A stretch of 64,000 nt of DNA. It comes from Chrysomallon squamiferum. Its lineage: Eukaryota; Mollusca; Gastropoda; Neomphalida; Peltospiridae. The translations under genes were made by a program, and so were the position numbers. Below are positions 12,927-25,488 of this stretch, piece after piece (position 1 is the first letter of the stretch; each line of letters begins with the position of its first letter). Below the pieces are notes generated by a model. The model was not told the DNA's origin. It did no database searches and saw only the letters and a list, made by a program, of their open reading frames with translations. The stretch covers positions 16,482,772 through 16,546,771 of the forward strand of contig CM022666.1 in assembly GCA_012295275.1 (NCBI GenBank), read 5' to 3'.

Positions 12927-14776
12927 TATTATTATTATTATTATAATAACTGAAGTCTGAAGTGATCTTACACTTTGAATCCATGCTGGTAGGGGTCTGT
13001 GTCTTGAACCCCGGACACTGAGATTGCTAACCAGAGCTGAGAGTATAATACTAAAACTTGTCAGAATCAGAGTTGACAGATAGAAAACCCCTGTAAAATA
13101 AACAAATTTAAAAATGAAATAGAAGGTAAAACATAAAATACAGGTAACCTTTATTTCATTAAACCAAAAAAAAATAATAGAAAAATAAATAAATAAATAC
13201 TTCAGTGAATGGGAAAGTCTCCATTTTTTCTATTTCATATTTCCCAAACATTTTTTTATTTTTTAATTTTTGTTTTTATTACTTTTTTAAAACATATCTG
13301 CATTGCAAATGGATCGACATGTCTGAAAATAAAATATTTTTGTTTCTCTGGATATGTGTTATGTAAGTCATTATTAAAACAAGAACATAATAACAAAAGA
13401 AACAAAAGGAATACAGTTACTGAAGGAAACCTTATGGTTTATGTTTCTGTTTTGATCTTAACATACTAGACATAAATACACAGATAAGAATTATTTACCT
13501 GTATACTCTTTATTAAGTTTGTGTTTAGAAAGTAGCTTTCATCTTACCTATTCGTGGGACTGATCCATGACTGAATGGAATTGCCTCTTGTAAGACAACA
13601 ATAAGCACAATAATACACAGCATGATAAACAAACCTGAAAATAAAAAAATAAAAAAATTAATAAAAATAAAATAAAATAAAATAAAATAAAGTAAAATAA
13701 TTATATGTTTTGATTGATTTTTTTACATTATCTAAATATTTAAACTATTTAAATGTATCCAAATCTAAAATGTATCACAGAATGAAAACTTGTGTACCAA
13801 ATGTATGTTGTATTACTGGCATTTCAACTTTTTAAATGCAGGGTCATTTTAATTTCATGTGGTGATAATTTTGAAAATTATAAATCTCATACACACCAAA
13901 AAAGCTACTATACAGTGAATGTTAAACTGATCACCAAAGGTGGACCAGATATTAAAATCACGAATAGTTTCAAAAAAAAAAATATAAACATATACTTTAG
14001 CTTTATTAAATAATTTTTCAAATTTACATTTATATTTATTAATTATATTCTTGTGATGACAATACAATCTGAAAAATTAGTTTAACAGTCATTCAGCACA
14101 GAGTTTATTTATAACAGAATTATCATATTCTCAGTGGTCCCACGTGTCACAAACATGAAAGTAGAACATAGTAAAAATCATACACTTTTTTAATTTAAGA
14201 AGAAATAATTTTCAAACTTACCATATTTAGTTTTATCATGGGACTGGGATGGAAGCAGAAAGAGGACTGGGACCAGAAGACCAAGCAGGGCTGAAGGACC
14301 AACGACGAGGTATCGATAAAATGATGCTCGTCTCTTTAACCTGCACAGTATACTCAGAGTAGTGATTCCATCGTTGCAGCAGTCATAATGTATCTGATTC
14401 AACGTTGCTGTTGCCTGGCCACCGATGAGCTCCCACTGAGAATGTTCTGCAAGGTAGCGCGACCTCTCCTCCATGGGAACATCAATGTGCCTTGACATTC
14501 TCACCTTTTATAAAGGTGATGTCCATCTCTGCTGATGAGTGTGACCATGATCCAAGGTCGATGTTACATCTCTGGATGTCATAGGGAAATTTTAACATGT
14601 TCATGGCACAGTTCACTGACACAGTCATCAGAGGAATCCAGAAAATTGTCCCATCATGCCTCACTGACACAACATCCGCATTCTGGTAAATAGTAGATTT
14701 CAACGCTGCACTGTTTAAATATATGATTAATAAAAACTGTAATTATACAGATGTATGCTAAGTTACATCATTTAAA

Positions 14777-14808
<32 letters not shown>

Positions 14809-16477
14809 ATATATACAAATTTAAATACCTATTCTTAAATTAAAAAATACAGAGACAATTTTTTATTTATTATTATTTAAGACAATTATAAAATGGCAAC
14901 TTACGCATTATAAGGAATGATGTCTGGGGTCCACAGAGATTTTGCAGGAAGTTTGACTGTTTGTAACCCACCAAACTCTGATGTGTTCCATATTAAACGT
15001 GGATCCTTCCAGCTCTGAAAAACATCACACAGTGAGATCATGTTACTACAGTGACATCAAATGTGTCTAACTACAGTGAGATTACCAACAGATCTACAAA
15101 ACTGAGATGCTAACAATTGTAATAGTGAGATTACCAACACATTTACAACAGTGAGATGGGTAATGAAGTGCTACTAATCATAACAGTGAGAGTATTAACA
15201 CAACTACAGTGGTGAGGTCTGAACATCTACAATGGTGAGATTTGTAATGAAGTGCTGCTAATTGTAACAGTGAGAGTATTTAAACATCTACAATGGTGAT
15301 ATTTTTAATGAAGTGCTGCTAATTGTAACAGTGAGACTGCCTTCACTGACTTGAGATTAACAACACATTAAAAATAGTGAGATTGTGTTATTGTAGAATT
15401 GTAACAGTGAGAGTATTTACACATCTACAATAGTGAGATGTATTTGTGTTGTTATAGAAGTTACCTGTATTAACAGAATTGTTGCTGTAAAAATATTTTC
15501 CCTCTCATTCTGAAAAGTAAAAATATTGAACTGTTGATAATAAAAAATTATTAAAAGGTATCAGAATATACAATCATATATTAAAAACACATTTAACTGA
15601 GTATAAAAAACAGGACTAATGAAAATGTCACTGTAAAATAGAAGTAAAATTAGTAATGGAAAAACAAAATATAAAATTATGATGTCAAAAGAAAAAAAAA
15701 TTAAATTCTCTCCTATGATTAGTTTTTCATTTATGATAATTTTAGTATTCAGTAGTTATTTTTAAAAAGTTAAAAACTATTTTATAAGGTAAAATAAATA
15801 CCAAGGATTATAACCACTATAAATAATTATGTTTGTTTAACAACTATTTCAAAAATTAAATTATTTACCAAGTCTTCAAAGTTTTCAATTTCTATTGAAA
15901 CAGAAACATTCACTTTATCTGTGGGAAGGAAAACAGGTCGAGCCTGTTTGATGTAGTTTGATTGCAGAAGACGTTTTATCAGCTTGGATTCATGCACAAA
16001 CACAGAATCACTTGTAGAAAAACCTGCAAGTTAATAAATTACTTTACAAAGATTACAACATGTTTAATCAAATATCATTTAATTCTAAAAAAGAGAGTGC
16101 CTATACTGACATAATTATTTGCATGGCATTTTTTCCCATTTCCATTTATTATTATTATTTTTTTTTTAATGAAATAAAATAAAACCACCATAATAAAGAA
16201 ATAAAGAAAGAATGAAAAAGCCATCCCATATCAGTTTATTATTAACATTGGTAACAGAAACAAAATAATCTGTCTGTTATAGAATGCTTTCAGATGTCAT
16301 TAATATACATGTGCTTTCTGTGCTTGATTTATTGCAGGGTCCCTAATGTTATTATTCAAATTCTTAAAATTTGCTACATCAGAATTACATACAACTGCAG
16401 ATCAAACCTACTGGCCTGATGGGAAAAATATTTGTAGTGTATTATAATTTATATTGTTTTATGTATTCTCATGTTTC

Positions 16478-16508
<31 letters not shown>

Positions 16509-16822
16509 ATTTATTTTTTAAGAAAAAATCATTCCCTTTAAGATGTAGAAAAATACGTCATGTATTTTATTTTTCTTGATTTTGAACAATTTGCTATAAA
16601 TTATTATTGAAATATATATATTATTTATTAGTTTATTTATTTATATTTTAATTTTCATGTATTAAATTAACTTTAAATGGGTTTTGTTTGAAAGTTAAAA
16701 CACTGCTGATCAGCAATGCATTTTAACTTACTTTGTCTGTTTGCGTTGCTGCTGGAAATTACAATAATTACAACAATCACGAAAACTTGATAAAATGTTT
16801 GTTTTACACAACTTGGAAGCAT
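12006..16822 (-). CDS. Divergent nicotinic acetylcholine receptor alpha-type subunit (frame broken in exon 5)
   Basis: Exons in transcript order are 16822-16732, 16023-15869, 15509-15465, 15014-14905, 14710-14222, 13634-13548, 13090-12972 and 12329-12006, about 472 residues after the frame break. Exon 1 encodes a signal peptide (MLPSCVKQT followed by VFVIVVIIVI). The ligand-binding domain has WTPDIIPYN (loop A), the canonical Cys-loop with 13 residues between cysteines (C-AMNMLKFPYDIQR-C), GSW (loop B) and the vicinal pair YDCC (loop C), which marks an alpha subunit. M1 is in YLVVGPSALLGLLVPVLFLL, M2 in LFIMLCIIVLIVVLQEAIPF, M3 in STLILTSFSIILSALVSNLS and M4 near the C-terminus. The M3-M4 loop is short. 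Exon 5 shifts frame by one base near 14506-14509. Family role: pentameric acetylcholine-gated channel at the plasma membrane. The M2 flank lacks the usual GEK, so ion selectivity is uncertain. Confidence 0.9.
12361..12480. repeat. (ATT)n tracts in a receptor intron
   Basis: Two ATT trinucleotide runs (near 12361-12384 and 12418-12452) lie upstream, in transcript sense, of the last receptor exon. A third run is at about 12885-12945 in the same intron. Confidence 0.9.
14482..14520 (-). other. One-base frame break in receptor exon 5
   Basis: Reading exon 5 in the entry frame gives DITFIKGENVKAH then stop. The frame one base later opens at once and continues as MSRHIDVPMEERSRYLAE into loop C and M1. 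Exon length (489) leaves exactly one base too many for the downstream phases. An A-run of four (tttt at 14506-14509 on the plus strand) lies at the junction, inside tcaccttttataaaggtga. That string becomes a perfect palindrome if one T is removed. This fits a one-base insertion, either a consensus error or a real lesion. Confidence 0.8.
14776..14801. repeat. (AC)n microsatellite in a receptor intron
   Basis: An uninterrupted CA tract about 65 bp upstream (transcript sense) of receptor exon 5 (14710). Confidence 0.9.
15025..15450. repeat. Degenerate minisatellite filling a receptor intron
   Basis: The 450-bp intron between exons 3 and 4 is largely made of diverged copies of motifs such as taacagtgagagtatt, catctacaatggtgaga and taatgaagtgctgctaattg. 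The array runs almost from one splice site to the other. Unit length is irregular. Confidence 0.75.
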
Positions 16823-17491
16823 TTTAAAAGTTTGTAATTAAGTTTGTATCACTTCAAGCATCAGTAAAAAAAAAAACGTTCCTCCCAATGGAGATTTACA
16901 TTGCTTGGGCCAGTTATCTCCCTTCAGTCACAGAACCACAAATGAACTGGAAAATAATTTTCTGAAAGAAATATCAGCTTCGTAAACAAATCAAGATAAC
17001 ATTAAAAATAAATAATAAATCCAACAAGTTGATTATCAGCAAAATTTATCAGACAAAAAAACATTAAATAGTTATTTATTTAGTACTTTCTTCTTCGTCT
17101 TCTAATTATTATTAAATATATTGTTTTGCAAAATTTCACATTAAATTTACAATTATTAACCCCCCAACCAGATAACATGGAATAAAATAAAGCATCTTTG
17201 GAAAAGTGTGTGATTGAAGCAAGAATAAAAAAAAAAAAAAAAAAAAAATATTTAAAAAATTTAATCATCGTGCTCATGCACGCCAGCGTCAATCACGCGC
17301 TCTGATAGGTGACAGAGGTCGCGACTGTCTCAGCCCTAGGAAAGTTTGCAGTATATATTCCACTCGTACTTCGGACGATTACATTTCTGTCTACAGCACG
17401 AACAGCAGATAAGCTGCAGAGAGAGAGAGAGGGAAGCTAATTCTTAACTTCAGTCTAGTTTTCAGAAAATAATAATAATAATACATTTAAA
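16823..17491. promoter_or_regulatory. Divergent intergenic region between the receptor and ALDH1
   Basis: The two start codons face away from each other 670 bp apart, so both promoters must lie here or in unseen upstream exons. G+C content rises at 17270-17420. A TATA-like element (gtatatattc, 17351-17360) lies about 140 bp before the ALDH1 ATG and would place its transcription start near 17380-17390. Shared regulation of the two genes is possible but is inference only. Confidence 0.5.
17351..17360 (+). promoter_or_regulatory. TATA-like element for ALDH1
   Basis: The string gtatatattc sits in a locally GC-richer stretch, correctly oriented and spaced for a start site about 25-30 bp downstream and a 5' UTR of about 100 bases before the ATG at 17492. 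Confidence 0.4.
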
Positions 17492-20400
17492 ATGTCTGAC
17501 CCAGTACCGGACAGAACTCCAGAGATAAAATACAAAAAGGTAAATGCATGCTGTTGTCTATAATTAAAATTTATATCAGTGGTGCTTTTCACATCTCAGA
17601 CATCTGCCGCGTAAAGCCACACGTCAGTTATCAATGTCAAGGTCGAAGTTTATTACTAAATAATATTTATAAAAGATAAAAGAATAAGTTAATTATTGTT
17701 GTAATCTCATTTGAACAATTACTTTTCTCAGTAATTGAGAACAATAATAAACAGTTTTTGATATGGATATTAAAACTGAAGAAAACTGTTGTCACTTTAT
17801 TTTCTTTGGTTTTCGACAATAATAATCGCCAAAAGCAAACCGAAACCGGCTGAGTTATTATAATTATTATCTTCATTGTGAATGTTGGTATTTGCAGGCG
17901 GGAGGGCTGAGGGAGAAAATAAAGAAAGAAAGAAAGAAAAAAAAAATATGCCGCATAATTTTGGTTTTGCTTCAAGCTCAGGAATTAAATAAAAACAAAT
18001 AATTAAAAAATCGTTCTGTATAAATTATAGATACGATTTTACAGATACAGATAATTTTGTTACGTTTTAAGAATCAGTGAAAAAAGAGAAAGAAAAGGTA
18101 ATTTTGTTACGTTTTAAGAATCAGTGAAAAAAAAAAAAAGAAATGCAGCATAATTTACGTTTTTGCTTGTAGCTCAGGAATTAAATAAAAATAAATAATA
18201 AGAAAATCATTGTGTATTATTATAGTTACGATGTTACAGATATAGGTTAAGGTAATTTTGTTACGTTTTAAGAAAAATTGTGTATTATTATAGTTCAGTG
18301 TAAAAAAAAAAAAAAGATGCAGCATAATTTACGTTTTTGCTTGTAGCTCAGGAATTAAATAAAAATAAATAATAAGAAAATCATTGTGTATTATTATAAA
18401 TACAATACAGGTCAAGGTAATTTTAATGTTTTAAGAATCACTGCATTTTGCAGCTTCAGTGGTGAAATGAAAGAAATTGTCCAAATAAATTTTGCTTACT
18501 TAATTTTTTATTTTTATATTTTAAATATTTCAAGTTTATTTACTACTACTATTGTTATTATTATTGGTTATGGTGGTTGTCGTAGTAGTAGTGCAAATCT
18601 GATTATAATAATCAATCAAATGCATGAAACATATTTATTTTCTAATTATTAATTTAATTTTTTCCACTGTTTTTGACAAGATTTTTATCAACAATGATTG
18701 GCATGACTCAGTCAGTGGTAGAGTTTTTCCAGTTATCAACCCATGTACTGGCGAGAAGATCTGTGATGTACAAGAAGGCGACAAGGTGAATGAGAGAATG
18801 AATAAATGAATGAATTTTATGAATGAATAAACGAATGAATGAATTTTGTGAATGAATTCGTGAATGAATAAAAATGAAAGAATAAAATGATTACTACAAC
18901 ATGATTAAATGAGTGAAGTGAAAGATTGAATAAGTAAATAACTATATGAATGAAATAAATATTGAAATGAATGAATATTTATGTAATCTGGATACTTTAA
19001 AACTTAAATTTATGTGAGTCAGTCTCAGGTAAGTATATAATTGCAGTGATCATTATCAGGTAGATAAATGTAATTTACTGTTTAAAGTGTAAATTTTCCA
19101 GGTTGATGTGGACAAAGCTGTTGCTGCAGCACGAAATGCGTTCAAGACAAACGCCCCCTGGAGGACAATGGATGCATCCAAAAGAGGGAAACTCATAAAC
19201 AAATTTGCTGATCTTCTTAATCGAGATATTTCTTACATTGCTGTTAGAAACTTTATTTACGTATTCTTTATTTATTTTGTTAGTTAGTTAGTAAGTTAGT
19301 TATTTAATACAGTTTTAATGTTTCTGCATATCTCTTAAGCTACCCTATATTTATCACTGATTTTTTAAGTTACTCTAGCAGTTACTAAAACAATCTATAT
19401 ATTTTGATAATAAATGTATATAACACAGATCTGGTTCTAAAAATATTTTTAATGTTCCAAATCCTAACTCTAATAATTGAAAAAGAGATGAAATTTACCA
19501 TTCACATAAAATTATTTGACATAACTTGTTTAATCATCATTATTACTTAAGCATTATAATATTACAGAATTTGGAAACTTTAGACAATGGAAAACCCTTC
19601 TTCGATGCAGTTGATGATGTTCGTGCTACAGTTGATGTCTTCAGATATTTTGCTGGTTGGTGTGACAAGATAACAGGAAAAACTATCCCCGTCGGTAAGT
19701 TACAAAGCTTGATTATAATAGATATAGGTATGTATTTATGTCTGTCTGTCTGTCTAACACACACACACATGTATATCTATTTTTGATTTTTAATTTTATA
19801 TTTATTTATTTAACAGATGGAGACTACATGACTTTCACTAGACATGAACCTGTAGGAGTGTGTGCCCAGATCATTCCTGTAAGTAAGAATTTAAAAAAAA
19901 AAAATTGTTTTATTATTATTTCTTAATAACCTCACCTTAGGAAGAAAGAAGGAAGGAGTGAAGGAAAGCAATGATTTATTTAATTGTTGAACTTATTTAT
20001 AATTTTACAGCAATGGTCTATTGTATTTTTAATTTAGTTAAGTGGAACATAAAAGAATGAGTAAGTTCCCAACACTGTTTGATGATCCTACTGATGATAA
20101 TCATCAGAGGTTCTTTTATTTGCTGCTTCCTACTGACAACAGAGCACATAGCATAACCTTCAAATACAGAGTATTGGCAAGAACAGGGAAATAGCTAAGA
20201 GGTCACTGAGTTAAACTACAGGTCATCATGACCAACACAATAATGCTGAGAAAATATTTTAGTTGAAATGTTGAAATGTTGAAATTAACAGTGAACAAAT
20301 AGAGATAAATATAGTTTATATTAATATATATTCATTCTTTTATATTCAATTTTTTATTATTTTATTTTGTATGGGTTGTATTTTTTTCTTTTGTTTTCTT

Positions 20401-21275
20401 TTTTTTTTTTAATTTTTCAGTATGTATTTGATTTCAGTGTTTGTGAGAGTAATCCTAACTATATTTAAACAAATCATTCCAGAGACAGGACAGTACACAC
20501 CAAAACCTTTTTAACTGGCTGGAATGAGAAGTGCTCCAATAATGTTTTTTTCTTGCCGAGCTGAAATTTCAAACTAAATATTGAAAAATATATCTGTAAA
20601 TATATTGTATATTTCAGTGGAACTATCCGGTTGCTATGTTGTCATGGAAATGGGCACCTGCTCTAGCGTGTGGTTGTACGGTTGTGTTAAAACCTGCAGA
20701 GCAGACTCCTCTGTCAGCTCTCTACTGCGGTTCTCTCATTAAAGAGGTAGCTTTTAATGATAATAATAATTATGGTTCATGCTGTTTCAAATTTCCGTTT
20801 TTAGGAATAAAAGAGTTGGAATTAACTTGGGTGTATAGAATTTTAAGACTTGGAAATTTAGATTTGGCACCTCCAATTTGTCACAGCATTTATTTATATT
20901 TGTATAGAGAATTTCTTGGGCTCTTAATGTTGGAGATTTCTATGGAACTGATAGCGTGTGAAGGTTATTATTCTATATGTGTCTGCGTTTGTTTGTCAAC
21001 AGGCTGGATTTCCACCGGGAGTTGTCAACATTGTCCCTGGTTACGGACCTACAGCCGGAGCTGCCCTCAGTGAACACATGGATGTTGACAAGGTCGCATT
21101 CACTGGATCAACAGAGGTAACAGCATCGTCACTGTCAGTCTGTCCTAATTCATCAACACTGGCATTATTATTACTATTATTATGATTATTATTATTATTA
21201 TTATTATTATGATCATTATTATTATGATTATTATGATTATTATTATTATTATTATTATTATTATTGTAATCATCA

Positions 21276-21315
<40 letters not shown>

Positions 21316-24300
21316 CATTATTATTATTATTATTATTGTAATCATCATTACTGTTAACATTATCATCATTATTATTGCTTAATTTCCAACATCATAATTG
21401 TATTAATTATTACGTTTTTTGATATTAGTAACTCCGTAGTGAAAGATTTTGTGTTCAATTTTAATAAAAATGTGAAGTTTTTGGAATAAATGTAACAAAG
21501 TTTTAATTAAATTCAGGTTGGCAAGTTGATAATGCAGGCGGCTGGTAGAAGTAATTTGAAGAGAGTCAGTCTTGAACTTGGAGGGAAAAGTCCCCTTGTT
21601 ATTTTCTCTGACTGTGACTGTGAGTAAAGACATTTGACTCATGTTTTATTTGTGATTGTTTCTACTGGGTTGAAACTTCTGACATGTATTTCCATATTTG
21701 TACACAGATTCATTCAAACAATACATGCTGTTTTGTTCACATTTCAACTTTTGTTTAGATACAGTATTGTTTTTACTTGTTGCATTTCCCAACCCAGCTT
21801 TTTAACAGATTTATCTGATTTTCTGCTGTCTATGGGAAGGTGTACATGAAAGAAATCTTACTGCTAATCTGGCTGCTTTGCAGTGGATGCTGCTGTCACT
21901 TGGGCTCACGGAGCCATCATGAACAACCAAGGACAGAACTGCTGTGCCGGATCAAGAACCTTCGTTCAGGAGAGCATTTATGACCAGTTTGTGGAGAAAG
22001 CTCGCCTGATGAGTGAGATGAGGAGAGTAGGAGATCCATATGATGCACTCATCCAACAGGGCCCTCAGGTAGAGTGAAATTGTGTTTTTAGTGTGGTGTG
22101 TGTGGGTGCAGGTGTAGTATTTGTATTTTTTGAAGGAGAAAATTCTGGAGACTTTTAAGTAAAAAAAACATTTGTTTATTGTTATTGGTTGGGATGATCC
22201 AGTTGAACTTAAAGATACATTTACTTATAATTTCAAAAAGTTTTTTTTTTTTTTTTTTTTTTTTGTAAGAGTAGATATTAAAAATAAAATAAAATGAAAT
22301 ATATCTTGATTGCTTTTTAAACCTTGTATTTAAATATCACATGAGCATTTTTCATTACAGTAATAATAACAAAATCATTTTAAATTTTTATTTTTCTGAA
22401 AATTGTTTACAACTTGTGTTTTCAGATTGATGATGCACAGTTTAAGAAGATTCTTGATCTGATTGACAGTGGCAAAAAGGAAGGAGCGAAGCTGGAGTGT
22501 GGGGAGAGCGTGCGGGGGACAAGGGGTATTTCATTAAACCCACCGTGTTCTCTAATGTCTCTGATAAAATGAGGATTGCCAAAGAGGAGGTAAACAAAGA
22601 CATTTTTGTTTATGTAAGGATGGAAGAAACGACAGACAGAGGGAGGGAGGGAGGATTGAATGGACAGATGAACTATGGATGTAAATGGATGGAGTGACAG
22701 TTGAGTGGATGGATAGAAGGATGAATTGACTGATTGATGGGATGAGTCAGAGAGAAATTTTAATTTATATTTGATTAGATTGAAGAGCTGGGTTGAGAGG
22801 GGTTAGATTGGGCTTCATATGACCACAGGTTCTGTTCTTCTCAGTGTAACATTTAAAACTGTTTGCTGCTGTTACCAGTGCTCTATAATTTATTTATCTT
22901 GTTATAGTGTTTTCCTGTCAGATATTTACACTGACTTTTAAATACATTTTTATTTACCTTAGAATGACACCCCGTAGCCAGTTATATTTTTGCTATGGTG
23001 ATGTTAAAACAAACAATTTAATTCAATTCAATATAATTCCTGTCAGTGAGAATGTGTGTATGAAAAATGTGTTGCTGTTAATCAAGAGAGTAGCTGATGA
23101 AGTAGCTGCAGCAGGTTTTTCTGACAACGTTGTGTACAGTCATACATGAGGTCATGCATTCATAAATTATAAATGTGCATCAGTTAAAATGTTTCTTTCA
23201 AAAGTTTTTCTTTATGAATATAAATACTCTTAGATCTTATAAATTTGAAGAAAAAAAGAAAAAGAACAAAATTAGAAATTTGTAATTTCTTCTTCAGATA
23301 TTTGGACCAGTTCAGAGTATTATCAAGTTCAAGGACATGGACGATGTGGTAGAGAGAGCTAACAACACCCACTATGGCCTGGCTGCAGGAATCATCACCA
23401 ATGACATCAACAAAGCGATGACATTTGCACAGAAGGTGCAGGCTGGCAGTGTCTGGTTAGTTTCAAATTATACACAGAACTGTTACAACAGAAATACTAG
23501 AAACAAAAAAAATTACACAGAACTTTACTGAAGAAATACTAGAAACAAAAAAAATTATACACAGAAGGGTTAATTTCACTGAAACAAAAAATTATATTCT
23601 GAGTTTTTAACCTAATATATTTACATATGGAAGGGTTAACAGGTTACTCTCACAAATTATATTCTGATTTTTAACCTAATATATTGTGTGTATGGTGTGT
23701 GTGTGTGTTGTGTCTGTGTCTGTGTCTGTGTCTGTGTCTGTGTCTGTGTCTGTGTGTGTGAAAATGTGAGTATATTAATATTATAAAATGTTATAAATAT
23801 AGTTTCATCAATTAACAGATAATATTTATATGAAAACTTAAACAAAGCAGTTGTGAGGTATTATTTGTTATTGAGGATATTATCTGTTTAATTTTCAGGA
23901 TTAACTGTTACGATATTATCACTCCTCAAACAGCATTTGGAGGCTTCAAACAGTCAGGCCATGGAAGGGAATTGTAAGTTTTTCAATCAGCTTGTTTACA
24001 GTAGATCTACTTTTCATGCTGCAGTCTAATTAAACATTCTTTCATTCAGTCTTGTCTGTAACATAATTACCTTTTTTTCTTAAGTAATGATGAATCATCA
24101 ATATGCAGTAATATCTCAAATAAAAAATAAATTTCTGGGTTTTTTTTTTTTTTCTTTTTCCTGTTGATATAGATCAGAAATGTTGTGTGAGCTCAGTAAA
24201 ATAAGAATAAATTTATTAAACCAAAAAAACAAAAAAAAACAATTTAGTTACATACTTTTTTCACATTATGTTATATTTATATAACAATGATAGTGAAAAT

Positions 24301-24595
24301 TAATGAAACATTAATAATTTACTCTAATTACTCTATTTTATTTTTCAGAGGGGAATATGCACTGCAAGAATACACAGAAGTGAAAACAGTGAGCTTTTAT
24401 TTTTTAGGTTTTTTCATACCGTCACATATTTTTTTTATTTTTTATTATTGAATGTTATTTTGTTTTAATTTTTTAATTTTTAAATTTATTTATGTACATA
24501 AAATAATTTGATCTTCAGAATTCAATCATTAAATACTTAAATGTATTTACTATATTTTTCAGATAACAATTAAAGTTCCAAAGAAGAACTCTTAA
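17492..24595 (+). CDS. ALDH1: Cytosolic ALDH1/ALDH2-type aldehyde dehydrogenase, 14 exons (one-base gap in exon 10)
   Basis: Exons: 17492-17539, 18681-18785, 19102-19242, 19568-19694, 19817-19878, 20618-20746, 21003-21116, 21517-21619, 21884-22068, 22426-22589, 23298-23455, 23899-23973, 24349-24388, 24563-24595. All phases join except exon 10, which is 164 bp where 165 is expected. About 494 residues, normal for ALDH1A/ALDH2, with no mitochondrial leader. The NAD-binding motif is FTGSTEVGK, the general base Glu is in LELGGKSP, the catalytic Cys is in [11 protein letters not shown], and the C-terminal signature is [13 protein letters not shown]. It oxidises aldehydes, possibly retinal, to acids with NAD+. 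Subfamily (ALDH1A or ALDH2-like) cannot be settled by eye. The exon 3 donor (GCT then GTTAGA) is weak but is required by the reading frame. Confidence 0.93.
17941..18445. repeat. Three tandem copies of a ~180-195 bp unit in ALDH1 intron 1
   Basis: Copies begin near 17948, 18143 and 18321. Each contains gcataatttacgtttttgct, a gctcaggaattaaataaaa block and a ttttgttacgttttaagaa block. Copies differ by point changes and A-run length. Confidence 0.85.
18786..18970. repeat. GAAT-type repeats starting at the ALDH1 exon 2 donor
   Basis: The intron begins GTGAATGAGAGAATGAATAA and continues as degenerate GAAT/TGAA tetranucleotide repeats to about 18970. The first repeat-like bases are the donor itself (GTGAATGA), and near-copies of that octamer recur downstream. 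Confidence 0.75.
21166..21385. repeat. Long (ATT)n array in ALDH1 intron 7
   Basis: About 220 bp of ATT trinucleotides interrupted by gat, gta and atc variants. Both strands stay open for 66-74 codons as poly-Ile or poly-Met, which is an artefact of the repeat. Confidence 0.95.
22495..22506 (+). other. One-base deletion in ALDH1 exon 10
   Basis: The exon reads KLEC-G then frameshifts at the G-run gtgtggggaga. Adding one G at 22501-22504 restores the conserved continuation ([18 protein letters not shown]) and the required 165-bp exon length. Either the consensus missed one G in a homopolymer or the allele is broken. Confidence 0.85.
23690..23760. repeat. (TGTGTC)n microsatellite in ALDH1 intron 11
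   Basis: Tandem TGTGTC hexamers preceded by a TG tract. Confidence 0.9.
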
Positions 24596-25116
24596 ACAAA
24601 TCTACAGTTTCAATATGGCTGCCAGGAGAAAGAGAAGAGATAACAAAATATGGTGGATAGATGACTTTGAGACTTCACAATGTTAATCATTTCACTAAGA
24701 TACTTATTTATTCTGGTCCCATATAATATTTCTGTTTATCATGATGATCAGTTTTTTTTTTTTAAATCATCAGTGATGATATTAATAAAACATCTGTTTC
24801 GATTCAGAAAAAGTTTAGAAATGAAATTTTTTGCATGACATTTTGATCAGTTTTAAGGTCTTTTTATTTGTTTGTTGGCTGCTGTCTTTCTTCTGTTGCA
24901 TGCTTCTTATACCAGTGTTGTCATTTTTTTTTTTTCAGTATTTCTGTTATGATTATGAAATGAATATATTTATAATATTAATGACTCCAAACATTTCAGT
25001 CATTGAAAAATAGATCTATCACGGAAATATATTTCAACAGTAGTCATTTAACCTAGTTTAATTTATTTAAATTTTGTGGTATGTAATTTAGTTTGAAAAG
25101 ATATTCATTATAAATG

Positions 25117-25177
<61 letters not shown>

Positions 25178-25455
25178 GTTGATTTTCATTATATTCATTA
25201 TACTTACAGGCTCAAAAGAAATGTCATATTATTTCAGTTGTGTATAATATCGTAGCTGGTATTATAATACTATGCATTTCAGTTGTTATATATTAAAATA
25301 TACAAAGAATCTTTTCTTTCTTTTTTTCATTAATTGAATAGGTGAAAACAAATGTAATATTGTTTTTATTTCTGACCTTTATTTGATTTTTGGGAATCAT
25401 TCAAATGTGTTTTATCAGATTACAATGCAAATGTTTGATTTCATTTCTGGTGGTT

Positions 25456-25488
<33 letters not shown>

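Noticed and set aside
21145-21382. Poly-isoleucine/poly-leucine open frames (also near 39.7, 47.0 and 49.1 kb)
   Set aside because: They are translations of ATT trinucleotide arrays with no splice or start context.
22907-23149. 80-codon open frame in the ALDH1 intron
   Set aside because: No splice signals in phase with the flanking exons, AT-rich codons and no family resemblance. The conserved ALDH sequence skips it.
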